Part shown: positions 1 through 5,727 of the stretch, in pieces
Layout of the letters: each line of letters opens with the position of its first letter
How positions within the stretch are numbered: position 1 is the stretch's first letter
Assembly: GCA_902490245.1 (NCBI GenBank)
Contig: CABUDB010000059.1
Span: 1 to 8,440 of the forward strand
Direction: 5' to 3'
DNA from: an uncultured Collinsella sp.
GTDB lineage: Bacteria; Actinomycetota; Coriobacteriia; Coriobacteriales; Coriobacteriaceae
DNA: 8,440 bases
Program-made: the position numbers and the translations under genes
Notes under the pieces: model-generated
Told to the model about the DNA's origin: nothing
The model's database searches: none
Seen by the model: only the letters and a program-made list of their open reading frames with translations

Positions 1-555
1 GTCGATGAGCTGGTTCGGCGTGGGCAGATTCGCCGCGTCGGCGGAAAGGGCGCGTTTGTGGCACAGAAAGTGCCCGTTGCCTACGAGCGAACGGGAGGCT
101 TTCGCGAATCGGTTCGTGCTTCGGGCGGCGAGCCGTCCGTCCGCATCCTCGCGCGTTCCAAGCGTTATGCGGGTCCATATTATGCCAACCTGTTTGGCAT
201 TGCCGAGGACGATTTACTGTATTCGATTCGGCGTTTGAACTGCGTCAACGGCGATCCCGTATCGATTGAGATGGCGTTCATCCCGTGCCTGCTGTTTCCC
301 ACAATCGAAGATATTGACGTGTCGGTCTTCAGTTTGTACGAGACCTATGAGATGTTGGGCCGAAAGCCGGTCATGGCACAGGAAAAGCTCGATATCGAAG
401 CGCTGGGCGCGCGAGATGCCGGCCTGCTTGGACTGGAGCAGGGCGATCTTGCCTTGACGCTTGAGTGCGTGAGCTTCGATGCGAGCGGCCAGGCGATCGA
501 GTACGTCAAGTCGTTTAACCGCGGTGATGCGGGTGGATATACCTATACGTACTAG
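1..555 (+). CDS. GntR-family (HutC/FarR type) transcriptional regulator, 5'-truncated by window edge
   Basis: The frame is open from base 1 to a TAG at 553-555, giving the last 184 residues of a DNA-binding repressor. The first ~20 residues (VDELVRRGQIRRVGGKGAFV) look like the end of a GntR winged helix: a recognition-helix tail followed by the R-x-x-GKG-x-FV wing. The rest, about residues 40-180, reads as a UTRA effector-binding domain, ending with the usual pattern of an acidic/hydrophobic strand, 'QAIEYVKSFNRGD' and an aromatic tail. HutC-type regulators commonly bind phosphorylated sugars or amino sugars and release DNA when these accumulate. It lies 194 bp upstream of, and in the same direction as, the SIS/PTS operon, so it is the obvious candidate regulator. 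A near-palindrome of the kind this subfamily binds sits in the gap. Most of the helix-turn-helix and the start codon are outside the window. Family call is firm; effector is unknown. Confidence 0.88.
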   Translation, partial: VDELVRRGQIRRVGGKGAFVAQKVPVAYERTGGFRESVRASGGEPSVRILARSKRYAGPYYANLFGIAEDDLLYSIRRLNCVNGDPVSIEMAFIPCLLFPTIEDIDVSVFSLYETYEMLGRKPVMAQEKLDIEALGARDAGLLGLEQGDLALTLECVSFDASGQAIEYVKSFNRGDAGGYTYTY

Positions 556-657
556 CTGGTTTTTTGCATAACGGGCTGAAAAGCTGACGGAATTTTGATT
601 TGTTGAGCAGACTGCATATACGACCTTACATGGCTCAAAATCGACCGTTCGCCGATG

Positions 658-711
658 GGGACAAATTAATCGACAAAGAGGTATAAAAAAGCCGTAACCT
701 GTAACTGTGAT
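658..711 (+). promoter_or_regulatory. Candidate promoter region for the SIS/PTS operon
   Basis: No ideal promoter is visible in the 194-bp gap. Two readings are possible. One is GGGACA (658-663) as -35 with TATAAA (682-687) as -10 at 18-bp spacing, which would put the transcript start near 694 and the operator just downstream. The other is TGTGAT (706-711) as -10, placed exactly as TATAAT is relative to the same operator word before the second EIIC (6694-6699), but with no good -35. Bases 556-657 hold nothing I can recognise, and I see no clear terminator for the upstream regulator gene. Confidence 0.25.
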
Positions 712-728
712 TGGTATCAAATACTAAT
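710..728 (+). promoter_or_regulatory. Putative GntR/HutC operator before the SIS/PTS operon
   Basis: ATTGGTATCAAATACTAAT is an inverted repeat: half-sites ATTGGTAT and ATACTAAT match at 7 of 8 positions around a 3-bp centre (CAA). This resembles sites bound by HutC-type GntR regulators, which often carry TGGTAT-like half-sites. A second overlapping symmetry pairs GTATCAAAT (714-722) with ATTTGTTAC (730-738) at 8 of 9 positions. The site lies directly before the ribosome binding site of the first operon gene, a position suited to blocking transcription. The first 13 bases recur exactly at 6698-6710 before the second EIIC gene. Assignment to the regulator at 1-555 is inference from adjacency. 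Confidence 0.5.
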
Positions 729-749
729 GATTTGTTACGAGGTGAGACG

Positions 750-1865
750 ATGAAGATGCTCGATTACGTTCAGCTTGCCCATGTGCGTATGGGAGAGAAC
801 CTCGAGCGTTCGTCTGAGCTGGTAGCGCAGCTCGTTGATATTTTCCAGTCCGGTTCTTTTGACGCGCTGCGCATCGTTGCTTCGGGTTCGTCGCGCCATG
901 CCGCCGATTGCGCCCGCGATTACCTGCAAGATACCCTGCAAATGCAGGTGTCCGTTGTGACGCCCGAGGCCTTCGTCGATTTTGAACACACCTATCCGCA
1001 GCATGCGCTCAACATTGCCGTTTCGCAGAGCGGCTATTCGACCAATACGATCGCGGCTCTTGATTACATGCGCGCGCACGATATGGCTGCAGTTGCGCTC
1101 ACGGCAAACGTCGAGGCACCCATCAAGGAACACGCTGACATCGTTCTTGACTACGGTGTGGGTGTCGAGTCGGTGGACTTTGTGACTCTGGGCGTCGAGG
1201 TTCTCGTTGAGTACCTGGTGCTCTTTGGTATTTACGGCGGCCAGGCGCGCGGAACGATTGACGCCAAGGGCGTTGCCCAGCGTCTTGACGGCCTGCGCGA
1301 GGCTATCCAGGCCAATGCCGTGATGTGCAAGATCGCCGAGGCATATGTCCAAGATCACATGCTCGAGCTTTCTGAGCACATGCCCGCCATGGTCGTCGGC
1401 AACGGCCCCAACTATGGCGTTGCCGAAGAGGCAGCCCTCAAGCTGAGCGAGACCATCAAGATTCCTGCCATGCATCACGAGGGCGAGGAGTTCGTCCACG
1501 GTCCCGAGATGCAGATAACCCCAAGCTACCTGGTGTTTATCGTTGACGATCCGCAGGGGTCGGAGCGTCTTGCGGATATCGCCGATGCGCTATCGAACGT
1601 TACGACAAAAACAGTGCTGCTCACGGCCCATCCCAGGGGTAGGGCTCACGAGGTTGCGGTGCCTCAGGTGGCTCCGCTGCTCAGCGCAATTCCCAATCTT
1701 GTGTTCTTCCAGACGATTGCGGCCATAATCGCCGAGCGTCTGAAGTCATGGGACGTGCACCCGTATCTCGATGCCGTCTCCAAACAGATGGAGGTCAAGG
1801 CAGAGGGCTACGAAGAGTCAGTCAATGCGCTTAAGGCCAAAGCGGCCGAGTGTTACGGAATGTAA
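750..1865 (+). CDS. SIS-domain sugar-phosphate isomerase/deglycase, GlmS-isomerase-like (possible GfrE-type glucoselysine-6-phosphate deglycase)
   Basis: This 371-residue soluble protein has two SIS domains resembling the isomerase half of GlmS, with no glutaminase domain. Visible motifs are the first phosphate-binding loop ASGSSRHAA (44-52), SQSGYSTNT (92-100, compare SQSGETADT in GlmS) and the catalytic stretch from KLSE (231-234) to EEFVHGPEM (246-254). Glu234 and His250 are 16 residues apart, the spacing of the catalytic Glu/His pair in GlmS and in the deglycase FraB. Near the C-terminus, DVHPYLDAVSK (335-345) recalls the GlmS tail that supplies an active-site lysine. The ATG at 750 follows AGGTGAG (740-746); the in-frame TTG at 711 lies inside the operator and has no ribosome binding site. 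It is first in an operon with a FrlB-like enzyme and a mannose-type PTS, which favours a deglycase acting on a PTS-imported Amadori 6-phosphate. An AgaS-like amino-sugar isomerase/deaminase role is the main alternative. Confidence 0.8.
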   Translation: MKMLDYVQLAHVRMGENLERSSELVAQLVDIFQSGSFDALRIVASGSSRHAADCARDYLQDTLQMQVSVVTPEAFVDFEHTYPQHALNIAVSQSGYSTNTIAALDYMRAHDMAAVALTANVEAPIKEHADIVLDYGVGVESVDFVTLGVEVLVEYLVLFGIYGGQARGTIDAKGVAQRLDGLREAIQANAVMCKIAEAYVQDHMLELSEHMPAMVVGNGPNYGVAEEAALKLSETIKIPAMHHEGEEFVHGPEMQITPSYLVFIVDDPQGSERLADIADALSNVTTKTVLLTAHPRGRAHEVAVPQVAPLLSAIPNLVFFQTIAAIIAERLKSWDVHPYLDAVSKQMEVKAEGYEESVNALKAKAAECYGM

Positions 1866-1875
1866 GCGGGTTTTG

Positions 1876-1889
1876 ATGCCCGTTGGCAT
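1876..1889 (+). other. Small intergenic hairpin
   Basis: ATGCC (1876-1880), loop CGTT, GGCAT (1885-1889) form a perfect 5-bp stem in the 60-bp gap between the two SIS genes. No T-run follows, so it is not an intrinsic terminator. It may affect transcript stability or processing, or mean nothing. Confidence 0.25.
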
Positions 1890-1925
1890 GGGGGATGTGG
1901 AGACAACCCCAGAAAGGAGAGACAA

Positions 1926-2987
1926 ATGAAGGAAACCGAGAAGATCGAGATCATGCATTTCGACCAGGAGGGCTACCTCGAGGACGGCAAGGCGCTCTAC
2001 GAGACCGGCAAGAAGATGACCGCCCTTGCCGACAAGGTCGCCGACGAGGGCTACGACGCCGTGTTCCTGATGGGCGTCGGCGGCACCTGGGACGAGCTCA
2101 TGCAGCTCGAGTACCTCATGAACAAGTTCGGCGACCGCGACCTCGAGGTCTACCTGATCCACGCCGCCGAGTGGAACGTCATGGGCCACAAGCGCATGAC
2201 CGAGAAGTCCGTCGTGCTCACCGCCTCCGAGTCCGGCACCACCCCCGAGGTCCTCGAGGCCGTCAAGAAGATGAAGGAAAAGGGCATTCGTGTCTACGCC
2301 ATGACCAAGCCCGAGGGCCCCATCGGCCAGGCTGTCGGCGCCGAGAACTGCGTCAAGATGGCGTCCGATCATGGTAACGGTGGCTGCGAGATGGGCTACT
2401 ACCTCGCCGACTGCTTCGGCCTGCGCCTGCTCAACCGCCGCGGCTGCTTCCCGCAGTTCGACAAGTTTATTGAGCAGACCAAGGATGTTTGGACCCACCT
2501 GGTCGACATCCGCAAGAGCTTCGAGCCGCGCGCCGAGGAGCTCGCCAAGAAGTACGCCCTGGCCCCCTACACCATGTTCATCGGTTCCGGCGCCCTGTGG
2601 GGCGAGACGATCCTGTTCTCGATGTGCATCCTCGAGGAGATGCAGTGGAAGCGCACCCGCTACATCTCCTCGGCCGACTTCTTCCACGGCACCCTCGAGC
2701 TCGTGGAGCCGGGCGTCCCGGTCTTCCTGTTCATGGGCGAGGACGAGAACCGCAAGCTCGACGAGCGCGTCCGCGCGTTCCTGACCCGCGGCGTGACCGG
2801 CGACACCGACATCAACATCATCGACACCGCCGAGTTCGCGATCCCGGGCCTTGACGACGAGTTCCGCGTCATCGTCTCCCCGTGGATTCTGACGGTGCTC
2901 GTGACCGACCGCCTGGCTCGCTACTACGAGACGGTCACCAAGCACAACCTCAAGTATCGTCGCTACTATCACCAGTTCGACTACTAA
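1926..2987 (+). CDS. frlB: FrlB-like SIS-domain fructoselysine-6-phosphate deglycase
   Basis: This 353-residue cytosolic enzyme would split a 6-phosphorylated Amadori product, such as fructoselysine 6-phosphate, into glucose 6-phosphate and the amino acid. Two SIS domains are visible: the first with FLMGVGGTWDE (47-57) and TASESGTTPE (99-108), the second with FIGSGALWGE (218-227). The segment SADFFHGTLELVEPGVP (249-265) followed by a GEDENRKLDER stretch closely matches my memory of E. coli FrlB (SGEFRHGPLEIVEPGVP, then GNDESRHTTER), as does the C-terminal RRYYHQFDY (345-353). Glu238 and His254 keep the 16-residue spacing of the catalytic pair in FraB/FrlB. The length fits FrlB (about 340). 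The ATG follows AAAGGAGA (1913-1920), a strong site. No FrlD-type kinase is present, as expected if the PTS phosphorylates the substrate. Codons end almost always in G or C, far more than in the gene before it, suggesting high expression or a different origin. The exact Amadori substrate is uncertain. Confidence 0.78.
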   Translation: MKETEKIEIMHFDQEGYLEDGKALYETGKKMTALADKVADEGYDAVFLMGVGGTWDELMQLEYLMNKFGDRDLEVYLIHAAEWNVMGHKRMTEKSVVLTASESGTTPEVLEAVKKMKEKGIRVYAMTKPEGPIGQAVGAENCVKMASDHGNGGCEMGYYLADCFGLRLLNRRGCFPQFDKFIEQTKDVWTHLVDIRKSFEPRAEELAKKYALAPYTMFIGSGALWGETILFSMCILEEMQWKRTRYISSADFFHGTLELVEPGVPVFLFMGEDENRKLDERVRAFLTRGVTGDTDINIIDTAEFAIPGLDDEFRVIVSPWILTVLVTDRLARYYETVTKHNLKYRRYYHQFDY

Positions 2988-3033
2988 AGAAAACGGGTGC
3001 GGGAACGTGCCGGGCTATTGAGAGGAACACAGA

Positions 3034-3453
3034 ATGAGACAGTACATCATCGCCAGCCATGCGCACTTCGCTACCGGCATCAAGGAGAGCGTCGAGCTGC
3101 TCTCGGGCGCGCGCGACAACGTCCACGATCTTTCGATGTTCGTCGATGACCGCATGGACGTGGCCGAGGAGGCCCAAAAACTGCTGGCGGGCATGTCTGC
3201 CGACGATGATGTCGTTGTCTGCACCGATCTCTTTGGCGGCAGCGTCAATAACGAGTTCACCAAGATCGTCCAGACGCGTCCCCGCACGTACCTCGTTACC
3301 AACATGAACCTTCCTCTGCTCATCCAGCTGCTGTTCTCTGACGAGTCGGCGCCGGTTGAGGAGACGATTCGCGCCATCGTCGCTGCGGACGATACGCGCG
3401 TGAAGTTTGTCAACGACTTATTGGTCGATGACGACGAGGAAGAAGAGTTCTAA
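3034..3453 (+). CDS. PTS mannose/fructose/sorbose-family EIIA component
   Basis: This 139-residue cytosolic phosphocarrier takes phosphate from HPr and passes it to EIIB. The N-terminal strand and loop MRQYIIASHAHFATG place the phospho-accepting histidine at His9, equivalent to His10 in the GTHG loop of E. coli EIIA-Man. TDLFGGSVNN (64-73) matches the DTWGGSP loop, with Asp65 as the conserved acidic partner. The domain is full length and is a separate protein, not fused to EIIB as in E. coli ManX. The protein ends in an unusual acidic tail, DDDEEEEF (132-139), similar in character to the tail of the EIIC proteins here. The ATG follows AGAGGAA (3021-3027) at good spacing. It is third in the operon, 46 bp after the FrlB-like gene. 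Confidence 0.9.
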   Translation: MRQYIIASHAHFATGIKESVELLSGARDNVHDLSMFVDDRMDVAEEAQKLLAGMSADDDVVVCTDLFGGSVNNEFTKIVQTRPRTYLVTNMNLPLLIQLLFSDESAPVEETIRAIVAADDTRVKFVNDLLVDDDEEEEF

Positions 3454-3473
3454 TCCGCAGCACCTATTGACAT

Positions 3474-3486
3474 GCCGTAAGACGGC
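3474..3486 (+). other. Small intergenic hairpin
   Basis: GCCGT (3474-3478), loop AAG, ACGGC (3482-3486) make a perfect 5-bp stem between the EIIA and EIIB genes, extendable by one wobble pair. No T-run follows. A role in setting relative expression of the operon's genes is possible but unproven. Confidence 0.3.
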
Positions 3487-3510
3487 GCAAGACCTTTGGG
3501 GGGTCACATT

Positions 3511-3993
3511 ATGATTCAGCTACTTCGCGTTGACCATCGCCTGCTTCATGGCCAGGTCGCAGTTTCCTGGGTTCAGGGCCTCGGCTCCAACTGCATTTTC
3601 TGCGTGGGCGATAAGGTCGCCAACGACCCGGTGTGGAAGACGACGCTCAAGATGGGCAAGCCTGCCGGCTGCAAGCTCGTCATCAAAGATATGGAGCATG
3701 CAATCGAAGCTATCAACTCGGGCGTGACCGACAAGTACAAGATGATCATCTGTGTCGCCACTATCGCTGAGGCAAAGCAGCTTGTTGAGGGCTGCCCGCA
3801 GATCAAGTCGGTCAACCTGGGCAACACCAAGCCCAAGGACGAGAAGCGTCCCGATGCTCGTCAGGTCTCTCGTCAGATCTTCCTGACCGCGGCCGAGGAA
3901 GCCGATGTGCGCGAGATGCTGGATCGTGGCATTGAGGTCGAGATTCGACCTCTGGCCGATGACCCCAAGGTTGACTGCGCCAGCGTGCTCTAG
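3511..3993 (+). CDS. PTS mannose/fructose/sorbose-family EIIB component
   Basis: This 160-residue cytosolic protein moves phosphate from EIIA to the incoming sugar. The N-terminal signature LLRVDHRLLHGQV (4-16) contains the phosphorylated histidine, His13, matching RIDDRFIHGQ in LevE-type EIIB. A later family motif, IKSVNLGNTKPK (98-109), is followed by FLTAAEEADV (124-133). Length is normal for a stand-alone sorbose-family EIIB. The ATG at 3511 is chosen because the signature begins there and a G-run (3498-3503) lies 7 bases upstream; an in-frame TTG at 3496 would sit before or within that G-run. It stands 57 bp after EIIA and 58 bp before EIIC. Its phosphate donor is presumably the EIIA encoded just upstream, and it may serve both membrane pairs of this window. 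Confidence 0.92.
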   Translation: MIQLLRVDHRLLHGQVAVSWVQGLGSNCIFCVGDKVANDPVWKTTLKMGKPAGCKLVIKDMEHAIEAINSGVTDKYKMIICVATIAEAKQLVEGCPQIKSVNLGNTKPKDEKRPDARQVSRQIFLTAAEEADVREMLDRGIEVEIRPLADDPKVDCASVL

Positions 3994-4004
3994 GCGTTTG
4001 AATT

Positions 4005-4024
4005 CGAAGAGTCTGAGCTCTTCG
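4005..4024 (+). other. Intergenic hairpin before EIIC
   Basis: CGAAGAG (4005-4011), loop TCTGAG, CTCTTCG (4018-4024) form a perfect 7-bp stem between EIIB and EIIC. No T-run follows, so readthrough is expected. It could protect or mark an mRNA segment boundary between the soluble and membrane PTS genes. Confidence 0.4.
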
Positions 4025-4051
4025 TAGTGTCCTATATGGAAAGGGGGATGT

Positions 4052-4825
4052 ATGCTTACCCAAGCAATCCTCATCGGACTTATCGCCGCATTTGGTAAGT
4101 TCGACTACCAGCTCGGTACGCTCTACGCGTTCCGCCCCATCGTCCTGTGCCCGCTCGTGGGCCTGGTCCTGGGGGACCTGCAGTCTGGTCTCGCGATCGG
4201 TGCGAGCCTGGAGCTGCTGTTCATGGGCTCGATCTCCATCGGCGCCTACGTGCCGCCCGATGAGACGATCGGCGGCGTGCTCGCCTGCGCCTTCGCTATC
4301 CAGCTCGGCCAGAGCACCGAGGCTGCCATTGCGCTCGCCATGCCCATCGCCACGCTGTGCCTTGCCATCAAGAACATCCTCAACGCCGCCCTGCCGATCC
4401 TGGTTGACCGCGCCGACGTCTTCTCCGGCCAGGGCAACCTTAAGGGTGTCTATGCGATGCACTTCCTGATCGGTTCCACCGGTTGCATCATGGCGTTCCT
4501 GCTGTGCTCGCTGTCGTTCTATCTGGGTGCTGACGCTATCCAGGGTATGCTCGACTTTATCCCCGACTTTGTCCTTGCTGGCTTTGGCGTTGCCGCCAAC
4601 ATCCTGCCGGCCATGGGCTTCGCCATGCTCGGCCGCCTGGTGCTCACCAAGCAGCTCGTGCCCTTCTACTTCCTGGGCTTCCTGCTGTGCTCCTACGCCA
4701 ACGTGCCCGTCCTGGGCGTCGCCCTGATCGCCATCATCATCGGCATCGACAAGTTCGACCTGCTCGGCCTGGGCGGAGCCCAGCCCCAGCTCTCCGCGGA
4801 AGGGGATGAGGACGATGACTTCTAG
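4052..4825 (+). CDS. PTS mannose-family EIIC membrane component (copy 1)
   Basis: This 257-residue integral membrane protein forms the sugar-translocating part of the permease together with EIID. Family features include the N-terminal hydrophobic helix beginning MLTQAILIGL, GASLELLFMGSISIGAYVPP (50-69) and the segment around NILPAMGFAMLGR (183-195). Several further membrane segments follow, for example about 203-232. The C-terminus is acidic: AEGDEDDDF (249-257). The ATG follows AAGGGGG (4041-4047) at short spacing. The EIID gene starts inside the end of this gene, implying translational coupling. It is 212/257 residues identical to the EIIC at 6844; differences cluster at residues 101-160, and residues 182-257 are identical. 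Codon use is mixed in parts of the gene but nearly all G/C-ending from about position 4593, where the long DNA identity begins. Confidence 0.92.
   Translation: MLTQAILIGLIAAFGKFDYQLGTLYAFRPIVLCPLVGLVLGDLQSGLAIGASLELLFMGSISIGAYVPPDETIGGVLACAFAIQLGQSTEAAIALAMPIATLCLAIKNILNAALPILVDRADVFSGQGNLKGVYAMHFLIGSTGCIMAFLLCSLSFYLGADAIQGMLDFIPDFVLAGFGVAANILPAMGFAMLGRLVLTKQLVPFYFLGFLLCSYANVPVLGVALIAIIIGIDKFDLLGLGGAQPQLSAEGDEDDDF
4127..4179 (+). repeat. 53-bp identical island in EIIC copy 1
   Basis: This 53-bp segment, covering about codons 26-43, is identical to 6919-6971. Differing bases lie on both sides (4126 C against T; 4180 G against A). An isolated island of identity within otherwise diverged DNA suggests a short conversion tract. 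Confidence 0.85.
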
Positions 4826-5648
4826 TCCCGAGAACAAGATCACGCGCTCCGACCTCGTCAGGAGCGCCGTCAACGTCGGCGCCCTGGGCATGGAGTTCTC
4901 CTGGACCTACTACAAGCAGATGAACATCGCCTTCTGCCTGATGGTCGCCAACATGCTCAAGAAGATCTACGCCGGCCGCCCCGACGACTACGCCGAGGCC
5001 CTGCACCGCCACTGCGCCTTCTTCAACATCACCGTCCAGTTCGCCCCGTTCGTCGGCGGCATCGCGATGGCCATGGAGGAGAAGGTCGCCCGCGGCGAGA
5101 TCGAGCCCGAGAGCGTCAACGACGTCAAGGCCGCCCTCATGGGCCCGCTGTCCGGCATCGGCGACTCCATTTTCCTGTCGACGCTGCGCGTGGTGGCCGC
5201 CGCGGTGGGCATCAGCCTGTGCCAGGCCGGCAACCCCTTCGGCCCCATCGCCTTCCTGCTGATCTACAACGTCCCCGGCTTCGCGCTGCGCGTCTGGGGC
5301 GCCGTCAAGGGCTACGAGCTGGGCGTGGGCTTCCTGGACGAGGCCCAGAGGACCGGCCTCATGCAGAAGATCATGACCTGCGTGGGAATCGTGGGCGTCA
5401 TGGTCGTGGGCGCCATGTGCAAGGACATGTTCTGGGCCAGCATCCCGGTGGCCATCGGCTCGGGCGAGGACGCCCAGACCCTCCAGGACATCCTGGACGG
5501 CATCATGCCCGGCATGCTCGGCATGCTCGCCTTCTGGCTGTACTACTGGCTGCTGTCCAAGAAGATCAACCCCATGGTGCTGATCGTGGCCACCATGGTC
5601 GTGGGCATCGTCGGCGCGTTCTTCGGCGTGCTGGCGTAAGGGCCCGGC
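4593..5648 (+). repeat. 1,056-bp direct repeat, copy 1 (EIIC 3' end + EIID)
   Basis: Compared by eye, this stretch shows no difference from 7385-8440, at a constant offset of 2,792 bp. It spans the last 76 EIIC codons, all of EIID and nine bases beyond its stop. The last difference before it is 4592 (G) against 7384 (T). Because the window ends inside copy 2, the true right end of the repeat is unknown. Confidence 0.92.
4815..5639 (+). CDS. PTS mannose-family EIID membrane component (copy 1)
   Basis: This 274-residue partner of EIIC completes the permease; it is typical of the mannose/sorbose PTS class. Family motifs are RSAVNVGALGMEFSWTYYKQ (16-35), EALHRHCAFFN (61-71), a stretch around FVGGIAMAMEE (79-89) and LMGPLSGIGDSIFLSTLR (108-125). 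Hydrophobic C-terminal segments lie at about 186-203, 233-248 and 254-272. The gene overlaps the EIIC stop. ATG 4815 is preferred because the GGAAGGGG run (4798-4805) touches the alternative ATG at 4806 directly, leaving it no spacing; the longer form would be 277 residues. Codon use is strongly G/C-ending throughout. The protein is identical to the one encoded at 7607. It is the last gene before the terminator at 5669. Confidence 0.92.
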   Translation: MTSSPENKITRSDLVRSAVNVGALGMEFSWTYYKQMNIAFCLMVANMLKKIYAGRPDDYAEALHRHCAFFNITVQFAPFVGGIAMAMEEKVARGEIEPESVNDVKAALMGPLSGIGDSIFLSTLRVVAAAVGISLCQAGNPFGPIAFLLIYNVPGFALRVWGAVKGYELGVGFLDEAQRTGLMQKIMTCVGIVGVMVVGAMCKDMFWASIPVAIGSGEDAQTLQDILDGIMPGMLGMLAFWLYYWLLSKKINPMVLIVATMVVGIVGAFFGVLA

Positions 5649-5668
5649 CTATTATCTGCCCCCAAGGG

Positions 5669-5699
5669 AAACGGCGACCCATTGCGGTCGCCGTTTTTT
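5669..5699 (+). terminator. Intrinsic terminator of the SIS/PTS operon
   Basis: An 11-bp perfect stem pairs AAACGGCGACC (5669-5679) with GGTCGCCGTTT (5686-5696) around the loop CATTGC. The T-run spans 5694-5699. It begins 30 bp after the EIID stop and separates the PTS operon from the exporter gene. The repeat with copy 2 reaches at least to 5648, so copy 2 may carry the same terminator beyond the window. Confidence 0.92.
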
Positions 5700-5727
5700 A
5701 TTACCGAAAGCTAGCTGGAGGTGCTTC

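Noticed and set aside
711..749. Upstream TTG start for the first SIS gene
   Set aside because: It lies in the operator and lacks a ribosome binding site; ATG 750 has AGGTGAG just before it.
750..1865. Full GlmS (glucosamine-6-phosphate synthase)
   Set aside because: The N-terminal glutaminase domain with its catalytic cysteine is absent; only the isomerase-like half is present.
1818..2972. Long minus-strand open frame (384 codons) opposite the FrlB-like gene
   Set aside because: It mirrors a G/C-ending-codon gene, has low-complexity Val/Leu/Glu/His-rich content and no recognisable domain; the + strand gene is clearly the real one. The same applies to the minus-strand frames at 735-1499, 3520-4074, 3812-4891 and 6970-7683.
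3467..3495. Perfect TTGACA (3467-3472) as an internal promoter before EIIB
   Set aside because: No acceptable -10 lies at 16-19 bp; the site is within an operon junction.
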